A stretch of 64,000 nt of DNA from contig OY282386.1 in the NCBI GenBank assembly GCA_958295945.1, forward strand, positions 4,278,001-4,342,000, read 5' to 3'. The notes under the pieces were generated by a model. The model did no database searches. It saw only the letters and a program-made list of their open reading frames with translations, and was not told where the DNA came from. The position numbers and the translations under genes were made by a program. Source of the DNA: Candidatus Poribacteria bacterium (GTDB taxonomy: Bacteria; Poribacteria; WGA-4E; WGA-3G). Shown here in pieces: positions 18,220 to 28,541 of this stretch (its first letter is position 1; each line of letters starts with the position of its first letter).

Positions 18220-21200
18220 TTAATTTTTTAACAATGATGGCAAACGATGTGTCACGCGGCGTGTATTGTATTGAATCCGATAACGTTGATGTGCTTTGTC
18301 ACCAGGATATTCTTCAGTTTTTGGGTATGGGTATTTTGACATGCCGTGAAACGGCAACGGTTCAACTGTTTGTGATGTTAGGGTGTTTATATCTCCATCT
18401 TTATCCCATCCATCACTGTATAAAATGAAATCCCGTGTCCAACCGTCTTTTAGAACAGGTAGATTTGATGCATCAAATTCTACCGTAATTTCATCTCCTG
18501 CATTGAGGATAACATACATATCGTCAATTTCCTGCAATAGTGGATTCACATCACCGTAGCGAGTATAGAATCCCTCAAGATCGCGCCACTGTCCAGTTTT
18601 CGTCACCTTTTGATAGTCAAAAAGATGTGGCGCGTGCGGATTCGGACGATACATCTCTGAAAAACCTCTGTAGTGTAGGTCCGCACTATCAGGATTCAAT
18701 TCTGTGGTTATCATCGGAACGTTTTGTGCACCTACTGTGAAAAATGCTGCATCCCAGTATATCTGCATATCCGTTTCAAGCCGAACCTGCCGATCATCTG
18801 ATAAGAACTTCCCTGTCAAATCAATTGTTATGGTCTTATTTTTCCCCGCAGGAATACCAATCATGTCAATCACGGTTTTCCACTGCCCATTTTCGTCTTT
18901 TACAGCAACCGAAGGAAATCGGGGGTTAATGGCAGGATTTTGAGACAAGGCTACATTGATACTGGTATCTGTTGGGAAGATCCAACCATTGAGATAGAGC
19001 GTTACAGGAACATCAGCAGCAACATCACCGAGATCAAGGATGATGGCATGCGGTTCAACAACACCTTGATATGGACCTGGTTCGTGTTCAACTGCATATT
19101 GATAATCCGACTCTTTTAGAATATCAGAAATATCATTGCCAAGATGGTCTATTGCAGATATCGGAAATAATCTCTCTGAAACTCCGTAAATTTTGAATTC
19201 TGCAAATGGAGGCGGTGTGTATTGTTCGTTTACAAAGATGTCTGTCCCTGCAGGATGGTCAACCGCAATCAACTTGACCATATCAAAGTATGCTGTTTCC
19301 CACAATTCCTCTGTGATCTGAATAGAATACTTGCCAGATTTCGGTTGGATTTGAGATGACGATATTTTAATAAAATCTCTTGTTTCATCAGGTGCGACAA
19401 ACCCCATAGAGGTGATAAGACCAAGCGGAGCACGCCAAAGCAAATCCGTATGAAATTCGTATTTCTCACCATCATAGACATACAGGAATGGACATGACCC
19501 TTTTAATATCTGTTTCTCTGCAATCCGTTGCTTTGCCTTCGGTTCAATGACATTCTGCGGCACTCCGTTTGTCCACACAACACGCACAACATCTGCTGTG
19601 TCATAAGCACCCAACCCGAAATGTGTTATCTGCTGCGAAGCATATTGCAGTTGGTATAAATCGCTTACCTTCACCTCAAGTTTTGAACCGAATCCATCTC
19701 TATTTACCTTGTTATTCCCAGTCGTGATGCCTTCCAACTTTACCTGAATCCAGTTATTTTGGTTTCCACCGCTGTTTTGAAGCGCGCGTAGATGTCCCTT
19801 ATCGTTGATATAGAATAGGTCTAAATCTCCATCATTGTCATAATCTCCGACAGCACCTGCGATTCCTCTTTCAATCGGTGTGGTAGTATTTTTGATAGAA
19901 CTTGTTTCACTGAACATTCCCGTTCCATCGTTCCGATAGAGAAATAACCCCTGCTTGCTAATTATCCATAAATCAAGAAATCCATCATTATCGTAATCAA
20001 GGCTTTTTAGTTTAGTTGATTGGTCGATATGTTTTTCAAGAGTCTGTTTTGAACGCATATCAGGAACAAAAGTCGCATCACCCCTATTGCGATAGAGGTG
20101 TATCCCTGTCGTAGATGCTAAAAACAGGTCAATATCACCATCGTTGTCATAATCACCTGCAGCAACTGATGTATAATGTGCTTCTTGCGAAACACCCGTT
20201 TTGTCAGTAACAGCACGGAGTTTTCCTTGCCGAAGGTTATCATATAGTGTGCACCCTATTTCGGAATGTATAGCAAATATATCAATATCGCCATCGTCAT
20301 CAAAATCTGCAGCGAAGGCATCTAATAAGGACTGCTGTGTCTTCGACTCATTCTCTTTATTTTCAGTTACAAAGGTCTTATCACTTACATCTATAAAAGT
20401 CTCATTCCCATTATACTGATACATTTGGACACCAGATCGTCCTGAAAACAGGTCAAGGTCTCCATCATGATCGTAATCAACGAAGAGAAGAACACCAGTA
20501 TTGTCAGTTTCTCGCTGATGCCAAATGATGGGAGAAGCACCCCATTTTCGATCTGAATCCCTACGCAGCAATGTTAAACCACCTTGTGTTTGCAATAGGA
20601 GTTCTTGTGTGCCATCTTTATCTAGATCAGCGTAAGTGTGAATTGGAAGGTTTAATGGGGGTAAAACTACAAAGTCTTGAAAGTATGGGGCGAGGTGGAA
20701 CTTGCCATCATCATTATTACGAAGTAACCCTGTTGATGTTGAATAGATATCTAAGTTACCATCGTTGTCGTAATCAAATAGTGAGATGGAAGCGCGATTT
20801 ATCTTTTCTCTTTGCAGGCTGACAAGACCAAGTTTTTCTGTAACATCAACAAATTCCACTTTGATAGGCGGACTCTTTTTTGCTGTGAGTCGCGCTTTGA
20901 AACCTGGACTGAACGTTTCTATCGGATGTCCGAGGATGTCAGTCACTAATTCACCGATACCCTGTTGATAGCGAGGACTTGCACGATGCACGTTCTCAAA
21001 AAAACGGATGTTCCGTGATGCATCATTTTGATTCCCTGCTTTTATTGCTTCTATTCCTTTTGTTAGTAGAGCCAACTTTTCAACATCTGTGTCTCCTAAC
21101 AAAATCAGCAACTCCTGACAGTGTTTTTCAGCATCTTCAAGCCGTTCCTGTCCGATGAGTGCTTGTGCTAACTTCATTAAGACAACCACGTTAACGGGAG

Positions 21201-21729
21201 AACGCGCGTATAATTCCTGTAAGTGGTGAACTGCCTCACGTTGTGCTTCTGGAACCTTTCGCTGTCCAAGGTAATATCGTGTAAGTTTGTAACGAAATTC
21301 CAATTCATCTGGGGATAAACGCACTGACTCTTTTAACGCTTCTATCGCCTTCTCACTTTCCCCTTTTACCTGATAGACTTCAGACAAGATAAAATGCAAT
21401 TGACTATTCATCGGTACAGCAGCAATCCCGCGCTTAATCCATTCCTCAGCAAGGTCGTTTTGCTGTAACCGTAAATGAGCGACTGCAAGATTGCCATAGC
21501 CTATCGCTTCATCTGGGAGCAATTCAACGAGTGCCGAAAATTCTGTGGTAGCCTTTGTAGGTTGCGATTCTTCAAGATACGCTAAACCCAAATTCTGGTG
21601 ATGAATCGCATCTTTGATAGTCCTGTCAATATCTGTTTCTTGCGAAATTGCACTAAGAACAGCACAATGAAAAAACACAATTATGAAACATGTTATATGT
21701 ATGATTGAATGTGATGAACGGGATAGCAT
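18220..21729 (-). CDS. Large secreted TPR / VCBS (FG-GAP) repeat / ASPIC-UnbV protein, CRTAC1-like
   Basis: 1169 aa. Signal peptide (residues 1-28), then TPR units to about residue 260 (AIGYGNLAVAHLRLQQNDLA, AIEALKESVRLSPDE), then a chain of VCBS/FG-GAP blades with calcium-type motifs (DYDNDGNLDI, DYDHDGDLDLF, DFDDDGDIDIF, DYDNDGDIDLFLA, DYDNDGFLDLW, DYDNDGDLDLFYI) up to about 690. An ASPIC/UnbV module follows (NWIQVKLEG ... GSKLEVKVSD ... VRVVWTNG). The last 350 residues are a beta-rich region I cannot name. CRTAC1-like proteins are extracellular; the role here is unknown. A small coiled-coil gene starts the operon 6 bp upstream. Confidence 0.88.
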   Translation of the reverse strand: MLSRSSHSIIHITCFIIVFFHCAVLSAISQETDIDRTIKDAIHHQNLGLAYLEESQPTKATTEFSALVELLPDEAIGYGNLAVAHLRLQQNDLAEEWIKRGIAAVPMNSQLHFILSEVYQVKGESEKAIEALKESVRLSPDELEFRYKLTRYYLGQRKVPEAQREAVHHLQELYARSPVNVVVLMKLAQALIGQERLEDAEKHCQELLILLGDTDVEKLALLTKGIEAIKAGNQNDASRNIRFFENVHRASPRYQQGIGELVTDILGHPIETFSPGFKARLTAKKSPPIKVEFVDVTEKLGLVSLQREKINRASISLFDYDNDGNLDIYSTSTGLLRNNDDGKFHLAPYFQDFVVLPPLNLPIHTYADLDKDGTQELLLQTQGGLTLLRRDSDRKWGASPIIWHQRETDNTGVLLFVDYDHDGDLDLFSGRSGVQMYQYNGNETFIDVSDKTFVTENKENESKTQQSLLDAFAADFDDDGDIDIFAIHSEIGCTLYDNLRQGKLRAVTDKTGVSQEAHYTSVAAGDYDNDGDIDLFLASTTGIHLYRNRGDATFVPDMRSKQTLEKHIDQSTKLKSLDYDNDGFLDLWIISKQGLFLYRNDGTGMFSETSSIKNTTTPIERGIAGAVGDYDNDGDLDLFYINDKGHLRALQNSGGNQNNWIQVKLEGITTGNNKVNRDGFGSKLEVKVSDLYQLQYASQQITHFGLGAYDTADVVRVVWTNGVPQNVIEPKAKQRIAEKQILKGSCPFLYVYDGEKYEFHTDLLWRAPLGLITSMGFVAPDETRDFIKISSSQIQPKSGKYSIQITEELWETAYFDMVKLIAVDHPAGTDIFVNEQYTPPPFAEFKIYGVSERLFPISAIDHLGNDISDILKESDYQYAVEHEPGPYQGVVEPHAIILDLGDVAADVPVTLYLNGWIFPTDTSINVALSQNPAINPRFPSVAVKDENGQWKTVIDMIGIPAGKNKTITIDLTGKFLSDDRQVRLETDMQIYWDAAFFTVGAQNVPMITTELNPDSADLHYRGFSEMYRPNPHAPHLFDYQKVTKTGQWRDLEGFYTRYGDVNPLLQEIDDMYVILNAGDEITVEFDASNLPVLKDGWTRDFILYSDGWDKDGDINTLTSQTVEPLPFHGMSKYPYPKTEEYPGDKAHQRYRIQYNTRRVTHRLPSLLKN

Positions 21730-21735
21730 TGTTGA

Positions 21736-22032
21736 TTATTTCTTTTCTTCTGGTTTCGCTGTTTCTGGTTTCGCTGCATCGGATTGTTGGAAAGATAAGG
21801 CGGAATCCACGATCGCTTGCTTCAATGCTCTGAGTCGAAGGGACAATGAATCTTCAAGTTGCTTAAGATGTAATAACCAAGACTCTTTGGAGTCACCATC
21901 TCCCTTACCGAATCCGTTTGTCATTGACAGACGGATATATTTTAGTCGTTCTGATTGCAAGATTTTCAACTGATCATCGTATTCAGCAATCCCTGATTCT
22001 AATAACGTCGCAAGTTCTCGTATCTCTTCCAC
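21736..22032 (-). CDS. Small helical (coiled-coil) protein of unknown function
   Basis: 98 aa from a GTG at 22032 with AGGAG upstream. It is predicted mainly alpha-helical, with heptad-like spacing in ESGIAEYDDQLKILQSERLK and LKQLEDSLSLRLRALKQAI, and a Lys/Glu/Pro-rich tail (AAKPETAKPEEKK). No family is recognised. The stop is 6 bp from the start of the 1169-aa protein, so they are probably coupled. Confidence 0.6.
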   Translation of the reverse strand: MEEIRELATLLESGIAEYDDQLKILQSERLKYIRLSMTNGFGKGDGDSKESWLLHLKQLEDSLSLRLRALKQAIVDSALSFQQSDAAKPETAKPEEKK

Positions 22033-22453
22033 TGTTTCACTCCTGTATGTATATTGTTTAGTCTATTTTCTCATATTTAATGGCTTGAGGCAAGTGAATT
22101 ATTAGGTGTGGGTAGGGTGTGTAAAGTTTTTGGCATGAACATCATGCTGCTTTTGTGTTTGGATACCAATATCTGTCCCAAGCCTTATTCTTTGACAAAC
22201 ATCTCCACTTTAGCACAGCATTGATGCCCGGTTTCTCCCATCTCATAGCTGCTCGTGGACACTTTCTGTCACATCATGTTGACAGGCACTCTCAATCCCA
22301 CCGCACGTGAGCGTCGGTGTACGAAATAAGGTGAGCTTCGGTATAGATAGAGGGAAATCCATGTAATCTGTCCAATCCGCGATTCAGACAAAAATGAAAT
22401 TTTGCGATACCGACGAATAAACTTTCAGTAACACTCACTTGCTGGTAATTCTT

Positions 22454-22495
22454 AAAACTAAATAATCCTGTTAGGCAAAAGGGTTATTTAGTTTT
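22454..22495. terminator. Perfect 12-bp hairpin, possible terminator
   Basis: AAAACTAAATAA (22454-22465) and TTATTTAGTTTT (22484-22495) are exact complements around an 18-bp loop, with a T-run closing the plus-strand arm. It sits in a 640-bp gene-free interval (22033-22675). That interval also holds a lone MITE end at 22533-22560 and otherwise nothing I recognise. Confidence 0.45.
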
Positions 22496-22532
22496 CGGGA
22501 CTTTGGTTGGACTTTATCACATTCGTTAACAT

Positions 22533-22560
22533 TAGACATTATACTGATTTAGAAATGGTA
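22533..22560. repeat. Solo element end (TAGACATTAT ... TTAGAAATGGTATTA)
   Basis: TAGACATTATACTGATTTA matches the right end of the element at 6596-6755, and the overlapping TTAGAAATGGTATTA matches the end of the MITE at 24009-24122. No partner end is visible nearby. It links the two repeats as one family with a long shared terminal sequence. Confidence 0.5.
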
Positions 22561-22625
22561 TTATACAAGTTTCAATTAGTATTTGACGAAAGTTTTTCCT
22601 GAGTTGATTTTCCTTATTTTTGAAA

Positions 22626-22660
22626 GGGTATGCTTCTATGGAAAATATAGAAGCATACCC
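22626..22660 (-). terminator. 14-bp perfect hairpin after the YWTD-propeller gene
   Basis: GGGTATGCTTCTAT (22626-22639) and ATAGAAGCATACCC (22647-22660) pair perfectly over a 7-bp loop, 15 bp after the stop of the minus-strand gene. The following minus-strand bases are TTTCAAAAATA, a weak T-tract. Confidence 0.7.
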
Positions 22661-22675
22661 GATATTTGCAATTAC

Positions 22676-25177
22676 CTACTTCCGTATCAACATCTTGCGC
22701 GTGGCAGAAAAATCGCCTGCGGTGAGTGTATAAAAATACAGACCACTCGCGACAGGTTCACCGACTGCGTTTCTGCCATCCCAATATGCAGCACGACTCC
22801 GAGACTGATACATCCCGGCAGCTTGATGCCCTAATGCTAACGTGCGGACAACGTGTCCATCTATCGCATAGATCGTCAGCGTCACCTCTGCGGATTTGGA
22901 TAACTGATAAGGTATCCACGTCTCCGGGTTGAATGGGTTCGGATAGTTCGCCAACAGTGCAGTTTCTACGGGTGTGAACAGTGCCAAGAGGTGCTCTACA
23001 ACAGCAATACCTCGCTGGTAGGTGCGAGAGGTATTTCCCGATGCGCGTGCCTCCGTGAGCCATGCTTGGAGTTGGGATTTCGTGAAATGTGAGTGCACCT
23101 GCGCACGGGCAGCGGGCGCGGCGGCTGCAGCACTATCTATCGCCGCTGCGACCAAGATGAGATCGTCCACGTCAACAACTTCATCTCCGTTGACATCCGC
23201 AGCATTGGTGCCGGTTTTCCCATACCGTTGTGCGACTATCACCAGATCATTCACATCCACAACACCGTCACGGTTCACATCCTCTTTGGCTATTGTGGGT
23301 TCTTCTGTTGTCGGATTAACAAGAGAACTCATTGCGATAGCTATGCCGCTTGGAAAGCGTAATCCTTGTGTGACGAGGTCTTCCACATCGGATCCATCCA
23401 AGTTCGCACGCTGGATTTTATCCGTGCCCCTATCTGTCCAATACATCTTGCCAGCTACAACATCTAACGCTATACCTCTTGGACTGCCTAATCCTGTGAC
23501 AAGGTTTTCAACATTTGAACCGTCCAAGTTCGCACGCTGGATTTTTTCTGTGTCCTGATCTGTCCAATACATCTTACCACCCGCAACATCTAACGCTATA
23601 CCATTTGGAACTTCTAATCCTGTGACGAGGCCTTTAACGTTTGATACTTCCAAGTTCGCCATATCCAAGTTCGCACGTTGGATTTTATTTGTGCCCCTAT
23701 CTGTCCAATACATCTTGCCAGCTACAACATCTAACGCTATGCCACCTGGACCATATAATCCTGTGACGATGTCTTCAACGTTTGATCCGTCGAAGTTCGC
23801 ACGCTGGATCTTATCTGTGCGATGGCCATCTGGGACATAGTCTGTCCAATACATCTTGCCACCTACAACATCTAACGCTATGCCACTTGGACTTCTCAAT
23901 CCTTGTGTGCGTGTGACGAGGTCTTCAACGTTGGATACTTCCAAGTTCGCCATATCCAAGTTCGCACGATGGATTTTATCTGTGCCAGAGTCTGTCCAAA
24001 AGATAGTTATACCATTTCTAATAGAAAACGCCCCATTATTGTACCACAAACTGCCAGTTTGTGCAGTCCTTCAAGAGATTCTTAACAAATGTTAATGGGA
24101 TAAACATTTATAGAAATGGTATTAGTACGTCTTCGTTACTATTTGCGGTGACAGGTATTTCTGTTGTGAGTTCTCCATTGTGGTTTGCTATTGCCTTTGA
24201 TGTGAGGGTAAAGGTCAGAGCGGTATCACGGATAAAGTCAGTGCCATCATAATCAAGTTCAACTGTGATTTTCCTGTCGCTGAGGCGTTGCACTGTAGCG
24301 GTGTCTATCGTTACGCCATTGATGCCAGACACCAATACAGCATCTCTGATTGTGGAGATGTCCTGTTCAAAAGCGGCACCGGTAAGGAGCAGCGTGACAG
24401 TGCTTCCATCCAAAGTCGCTTCTGTCAACGGAGACACTACCGAAGCAGCAAGTGTTTCTTTACGGGCAGTGACAAATATTTCAGTGGTGAATGCGTCTCC
24501 CGTGTAGTTTACTATGGCACCCGATGCGACACTGAAAGTCAGCGAGGTATCTGCGTCAAAGTCAGTGTCATCAAAGTTAAGTTCAACCGTTACTTCTCTA
24601 TCACTTGGAGGCGTTGCACTGTAGCAGTGTCTATCCTTACGCCATTGATGCCGGAGACCGTCACCGCATCTCTGATTTTGGAGATGTCCTGTTCAAAAGC
24701 GACACCGGTAAGGAGCAGCGTGACAATGCTCCCATCCAAAGTCGCCTCTGTCAACGGAGATACCACCGAAGCAGAAACAACTCTTTTTACAGTAGTGACA
24801 GCTGGTATAAGTATGGTCTCGTCATCACCCGGATCAATGGTGGTGTCGTCATCTGCTGGCGGCGCGGTGTCACCCGCAGATACCGATAGTATTTCCCAAT
24901 TGCCATCTGCTCGCTTCTTCGCGTGAAAGTTCCGCTCCTTACCATTAATATTTCCTTTTAAGTTTATTTCCGTTGCCGCATTAATAAAGCCGTATTGTCC
25001 TCTTCCACCAATAACAGTAAAATCGTCTCCAGTGCCTCCATCCGTGCAACTCTGCCCCGATGATAGCACATCACCGACTTGACAGAACCCACCCGGTGCC
25101 GATTCTGATAAAGTTGTTATTGCGCACAAAAGACTGAAAATAATGAAATAGAATGTAACGTGTCTTAGCGTTTTCAT
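22676..25177 (-). pseudogene. Broken secreted protein: duplicated module, YWTD propeller, dockerin, C-terminal sorting-type domain
   Basis: Three open stretches make one gene. Part 1 (25177 to about 24606; ATG with GAGGGAA upstream) has a signal peptide and the first copy of a module (VSPLTEATLDGSIVTLLLTG). Two extra bases at about 24605-24608, seen against the second copy of the module, shift the frame. Part 2 (to about 24120) is the second copy. A 112-bp insertion then brings a stop; removing it joins DVLI to TIFWTDSG in frame. Part 3 (24007-22676) has about five LDL-receptor-type YWTD blades (GGKMYWTD, RANLDGSNVE), a dockerin pair (DVNRDGVVDVNDLVIVAQRY, DVNGDEVVDVDDLILVAA) and the C-terminal domain beginning NYPNPFNPETWIPYQL. 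Part 3 alone is a 457-codon open frame but starts inside the inserted element and has no signal peptide. Confidence 0.8.
24009..24122. repeat. MITE inserted in the YWTD-propeller gene
   Basis: Perfect terminal inverted repeat ATACCATTTCTA (24009-24020) and TAGAAATGGTAT (24111-24122). It is about 114 bp long and non-coding. Removing 112 bp (24008-24119) restores the host frame, consistent with an element plus a short TA-type target duplication. An internal CACAAACTGCCAGTTTGTG palindrome lies at about 24046-24064. Confidence 0.75.
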
Positions 25178-25280
25178 AAGTTCCCTCATTTTTTATGTTA
25201 AAAAATACCCTTCAATTGCGTTTTTCGCAACTGCGTGTCGTGTCGACCGGACGTTCACGTCAACCGTTGACTCAACACTT

Positions 25281-25672
25281 TTAGTTTTCAACACCGGAAA
25301 GTTCATGCAGTTCTGCTTCTACAGAACCTCTAATGACCTCGTTGTTTAGGATCGTGCATCCTTCAGGACTGGTGTAAGTTACATCATTGTAAATGAAAGT
25401 GCCACCGGAGTAAAGTTGTATCCTTTCCCAGCAGCACCAGCCAAAACGAATCTCCCGTTGTTTATCTTGCCGGCAATTTCGGAAACAAAATCCTTATCGG
25501 ATAAGGAAAATAAAGAAGATAAGGATGGAATTGTGTCACCAACTCTATAGATAAGTTTATCAGGTTCAGGATCAGATTCAGTAAAGGACTGTAAAACACC
25601 ATCTCTCACAATCAGTATGCATCTATAATACATCTTCATGATACCGACCAACTTGACACCACTCAACTTCAT
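25281..25672 (-). pseudogene. Degraded gene remnant, unknown family
   Basis: A 97-codon frame (25672-25379) contains DKLIYRVGDTIPSLSSLFSL and NNGRFVLAGAAGKG. Near 25430 the coding signal appears to move to another frame, which reads GGTFIYNDVTYTSPEGCTIL and ends at 25281. This suggests a frameshifted, 5'-truncated gene. Its upstream end abuts the IS5-like fragment at 25684. I do not recognise the family. The 25190-25280 gap holds nothing else. Confidence 0.4.
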
Positions 25673-25683
25673 GGTGATGGGTC

Positions 25684-26208
25684 AAATACCGTCGTAAAAA
25701 AAGGGGAGACGGCATCGGTTATTCAGGACACAAACATCAGAAAGGTGAAAAAGAGTTGACCATCACTGACAATCAAGGGTTCATCATTGGACCGATAACG
25801 GTCAAACCTGTTAATGAACACGATACAACGATTCTGCCCGAAGTGTTCAACGAGCTCATCACCTTTAGCCATCGGATTGGCTTGGATCTGAGCGGTTCTG
25901 CTCTAACACTGGATTCTGGTTTTGACTCTAAAGCGAATCATAAACTTATCAAAGAACAGGGTTTGCTTCCGGTGATCTACCCGAACCGCCGGAATGCAAA
26001 AGAACCTATTGTGATTGCTCGCAAGTTTCGTTGGTTTAATAAAGAAATGGACAAAGACCGATATAAAGTGGAACGAACTTTTGGTTGGAAACCAGATACT
26101 TACCGGAGACTCGTCCTAAGTTATGATAAACTCAAAGAAACCCGTTTAGGTTTTCGCAATTTAGCATATTCAATGATAAACTATCGGGGAACTTTCAGTG
26201 AATCTTAG
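25684..26208 (+). pseudogene. IS5/IS4-superfamily transposase, 5'-truncated fragment
   Basis: The open frame runs from about 25684 (KYRRKKRGDGIGYSGHKHQK) through VKPVNEHDTTILPEVFNEL, TLDSGFDSKANHKLIKEQG and ERTFGWKPDTYRRLVLSYDK to a stop at 26208. The central Asp (LDSGFDS) and C-terminal Glu (VERTFGW) regions of a DDE transposase are present, but the N-terminal half with the first Asp is missing. No ATG fits upstream, and the terminal repeats are not identifiable. Its 3' end overlaps a truncated TolB-like gene by 4 bp, so this element probably caused that truncation. Confidence 0.75.
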
Positions 26209-26387
26209 AGGTTACTCAATATGAGTTCATTATAAACGAGTGTTCTATTGCTACCGTCGTCATCCATGACATAAATAGCGGCATCTTCGTTGCGGGTCGG
26301 GGCTGCAAGGAAAACTATTTTTGCGTTCACTAGCGTTGGCAATAGTCCGAGAATTAGACAGATACATATCCGTTTGCAAAGCTGCAT
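26205..26387 (-). pseudogene. Truncated TolB-like propeller gene (N-terminus only)
   Basis: 60 codons: a signal peptide (ICICLILGLLPTLVNA), then KIVFLAAPTRNEDAAIYVMD and DDGSNRTLVYNE. This matches the first 50 residues of the intact neighbour at 26470-27516 (KIVFSSERNGVKGVYVMDDD), so it is a paralogue cut off where the IS5-like fragment begins. Confidence 0.7.
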
Positions 26388-26469
26388 CGGTCCCCTCCTT
26401 TTTTATAGATATAAAGCCAACGCAGCACTGTTGAAAGGCGTGCTGCATTTGCTTACTGTGCTTTTGATT

Positions 26470-27516
26470 TTATCTGATCTCCTGCTTGAGTGTTCCCCAC
26501 GTTACTTTTTTTTTGCCTTGTGGAGATACCGGTAGCACATCATCACTGATCCAGTCTATTGTCTGATCCCAGCCCGGATCGTCTGTGAGCTGCGTGATTT
26601 TTTCTGTTTCGATATGATACTTATAGATGTAACAGGGTGGCCACTCAAAACCGCGTGGTAAGGGGCCATCCACAGGTATACCTTCACGCGCACTGAAAAC
26701 GACTGATTCACCGTCATCCATCCAGTCAATGCCGTAGCATTCCCAATCTTTCGGTATTTTGAGTTGTTTGATGTTTGTGCCGTTGCGATCACAAATCATA
26801 TACCGAAACGCACCGAAGAAACGTGAGTTGCCAACATTTGGTACGAACTCCCATTTCTGCGCCCTTTCTCTAAATACTATCTTTTGACTATCAGGCGACC
26901 AACGCGGCCAGTTTCGGTGAATAGCGAAATTATCCTTTTGCAAACCGGGAGTGGGTATGAGTTTGCGTGGGTTCTGTCCACCTGACCCCATTATCCATAT
27001 TGTGTTACTTCCACCACCGATTGTAATCCCCTCTGAGAAGATAATATATTTACCATCGGGCGACCAATCGCAAATATTCGCCATGACTACTTGCGATCGG
27101 AAAATTTCTTTCGTCTTTCCTGTCTTTACATTCACCACATAGATACTGGCTATCCACACGCCGTTTTCCCGAACAGAATGACTTGAAACGATATATTTTC
27201 CATCCGGTGAAAATCTTCCGATATGTATCCTATAAGCACCACCTTTTTTGACTTTTTGAACGTTCGTGCCTTCGGGACTCATTAAGAATGTGCCTATGCC
27301 TGAATCAAACAGAATCTGTTTACCGTCAGGGGACCAGGCAGTAGGGAATGGTCGCCATTCGTTTTCTATAAGGACTGTTTGGTTACTCCCATCATCGTCC
27401 ATCACGTAGACACCTTTTACACCGTTGCGTTCTGAGCTAAAAACGATTTTGGCGTGTGCTGCGGTTGCGAGTAGCAGTCCGACCAAACAGAGCAAAATAA
27501 CTTTTCGTGTGTTCAC
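26470..27516 (-). CDS. Secreted TolB-like six-bladed beta-propeller protein
   Basis: 348 aa. Signal peptide to about residue 23 (LLATAAHA), then PD40/WD40-like blades marked by AWSPDGKQILF, RFSPDGKYIVSS, DWSPDGKYIIFSEG and RWSPDSQKIVF. The DDGSNQT stretch after YVMD is typical of the family. TolB-like propellers bind proteins or peptides in the periplasm; no Pal or TolA partner is seen here, so this is unlikely to be the Tol-Pal TolB itself. It is a tandem paralogue of the broken gene at 26205. Confidence 0.82.
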   Translation of the reverse strand: MNTRKVILLCLVGLLLATAAHAKIVFSSERNGVKGVYVMDDDGSNQTVLIENEWRPFPTAWSPDGKQILFDSGIGTFLMSPEGTNVQKVKKGGAYRIHIGRFSPDGKYIVSSHSVRENGVWIASIYVVNVKTGKTKEIFRSQVVMANICDWSPDGKYIIFSEGITIGGGSNTIWIMGSGGQNPRKLIPTPGLQKDNFAIHRNWPRWSPDSQKIVFRERAQKWEFVPNVGNSRFFGAFRYMICDRNGTNIKQLKIPKDWECYGIDWMDDGESVVFSAREGIPVDGPLPRGFEWPPCYIYKYHIETEKITQLTDDPGWDQTIDWISDDVLPVSPQGKKKVTWGTLKQEIR

Positions 27517-28377
27517 GGTTATACTCCTAAAAAGAAGTGGCAGGGGTGCGTGTCCCCTGCCGTTAGAACGGGTTTATGAATTAAAACGGGTTGTCCAGGT
27601 GAGTGAACGTTTGAACGCCGGTATCTGCCTCCCAGTGGTCTTCCCTATGGAGTCCTTTTGTTGTAGAGACTTGGAGGTGCGTGTGTGCGTCATAATGAAA
27701 CACCTCATCTTCTTCTATCCATCTACCGAGGTGAACACCGACGATCATATTGTTGGGGGAATACCATTGAGAACCATTGCCAACCTGTATTGTTTCTGTA
27801 TCTTTTGTATCTCTGCCATGTTCAGGCAGTATGGCGTTCCCGGCTTCACCGTTTGCTCTTTTTCTATATTCAATGACTCGGAACCAGGGATCAACTCTCA
27901 GTGGGTTATCGTTTGGGTTTTTCGCCTTGGGATTATTTCTTGGGTTAGAGGCACGGGCGGTAGAATCCATGACGATATTTTCTCCGTTGTGGTAGTGACG
28001 ATAGATGGTAGCATAGCCACTGGCACCTGTATTTCGACCAGTACCATTATTCCAAGCTGTGGTGACTTTAAAAACTCTCAAATTCCAGGTATCGGTTGCA
28101 AACGATATCCAATCACGACCTTCAATCCTCTCTGTTTTGTATGCCGTCACACCTATCACATACTTTTTACCTTTTGGCTCTCCTGATAATAGACCAGAAA
28201 TAGAGAAATAATGACTTGTACTCACACCATCACCTTCGGTGCTGCCTACATCCCACTGAGTTTCTCCTGTATCAAAATGATAAACAGCCCAGTTAAGCCT
28301 GTCATAAGGTTCGTCTGTTTGGACATAAAAGGTGAAATATGGATTTCCATAGTCATACTCTTCGTGAGTATTATTGT

Positions 28378-28541
28378 AACGTGAGTTTGATAAATAGTTA
28401 TGACTTCCACATTGCCTCTTAAAGTCCCACTGATAAGGGGGATTTAGGGGGTTAAATCACTGAAATAGCGACTTTTTAACCCCCCTTCCCCCCTTATCAA
28501 GGGGGAATGCGTCCGTCCTGTATAATTATCAAACTCACGTT
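28378..28541. repeat. MITE with 16-bp inverted ends and a 5-bp target duplication
   Basis: Ends AACGTGAGTTTGATAA (28378-28393) and its complement (28526-28541), flanked by ATTGT at 28373-28377 and 28542-28546. Nested inside is a CCCCCTTATCA-type palindrome (28431-28500). No coding capacity. Confidence 0.8.
28431..28500. repeat. Nested imperfect palindrome TGATAAGGGGG ... CCCCTTATCA
   Basis: Arms TGATAAGGGGGATTTAGGGG and a complementary AACCCCCCTTCCCCCCTTAT stretch around a short centre. It lies within the MITE at 28378-28541 and so is either part of it or a later insertion. Confidence 0.6.

Noticed and set aside
22140-22440. Possible IS or RNA gene in the gap before the YWTD-propeller gene
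   Set aside because: No open frame, no conserved RNA motif, and no terminal repeats recognised; left unannotated.
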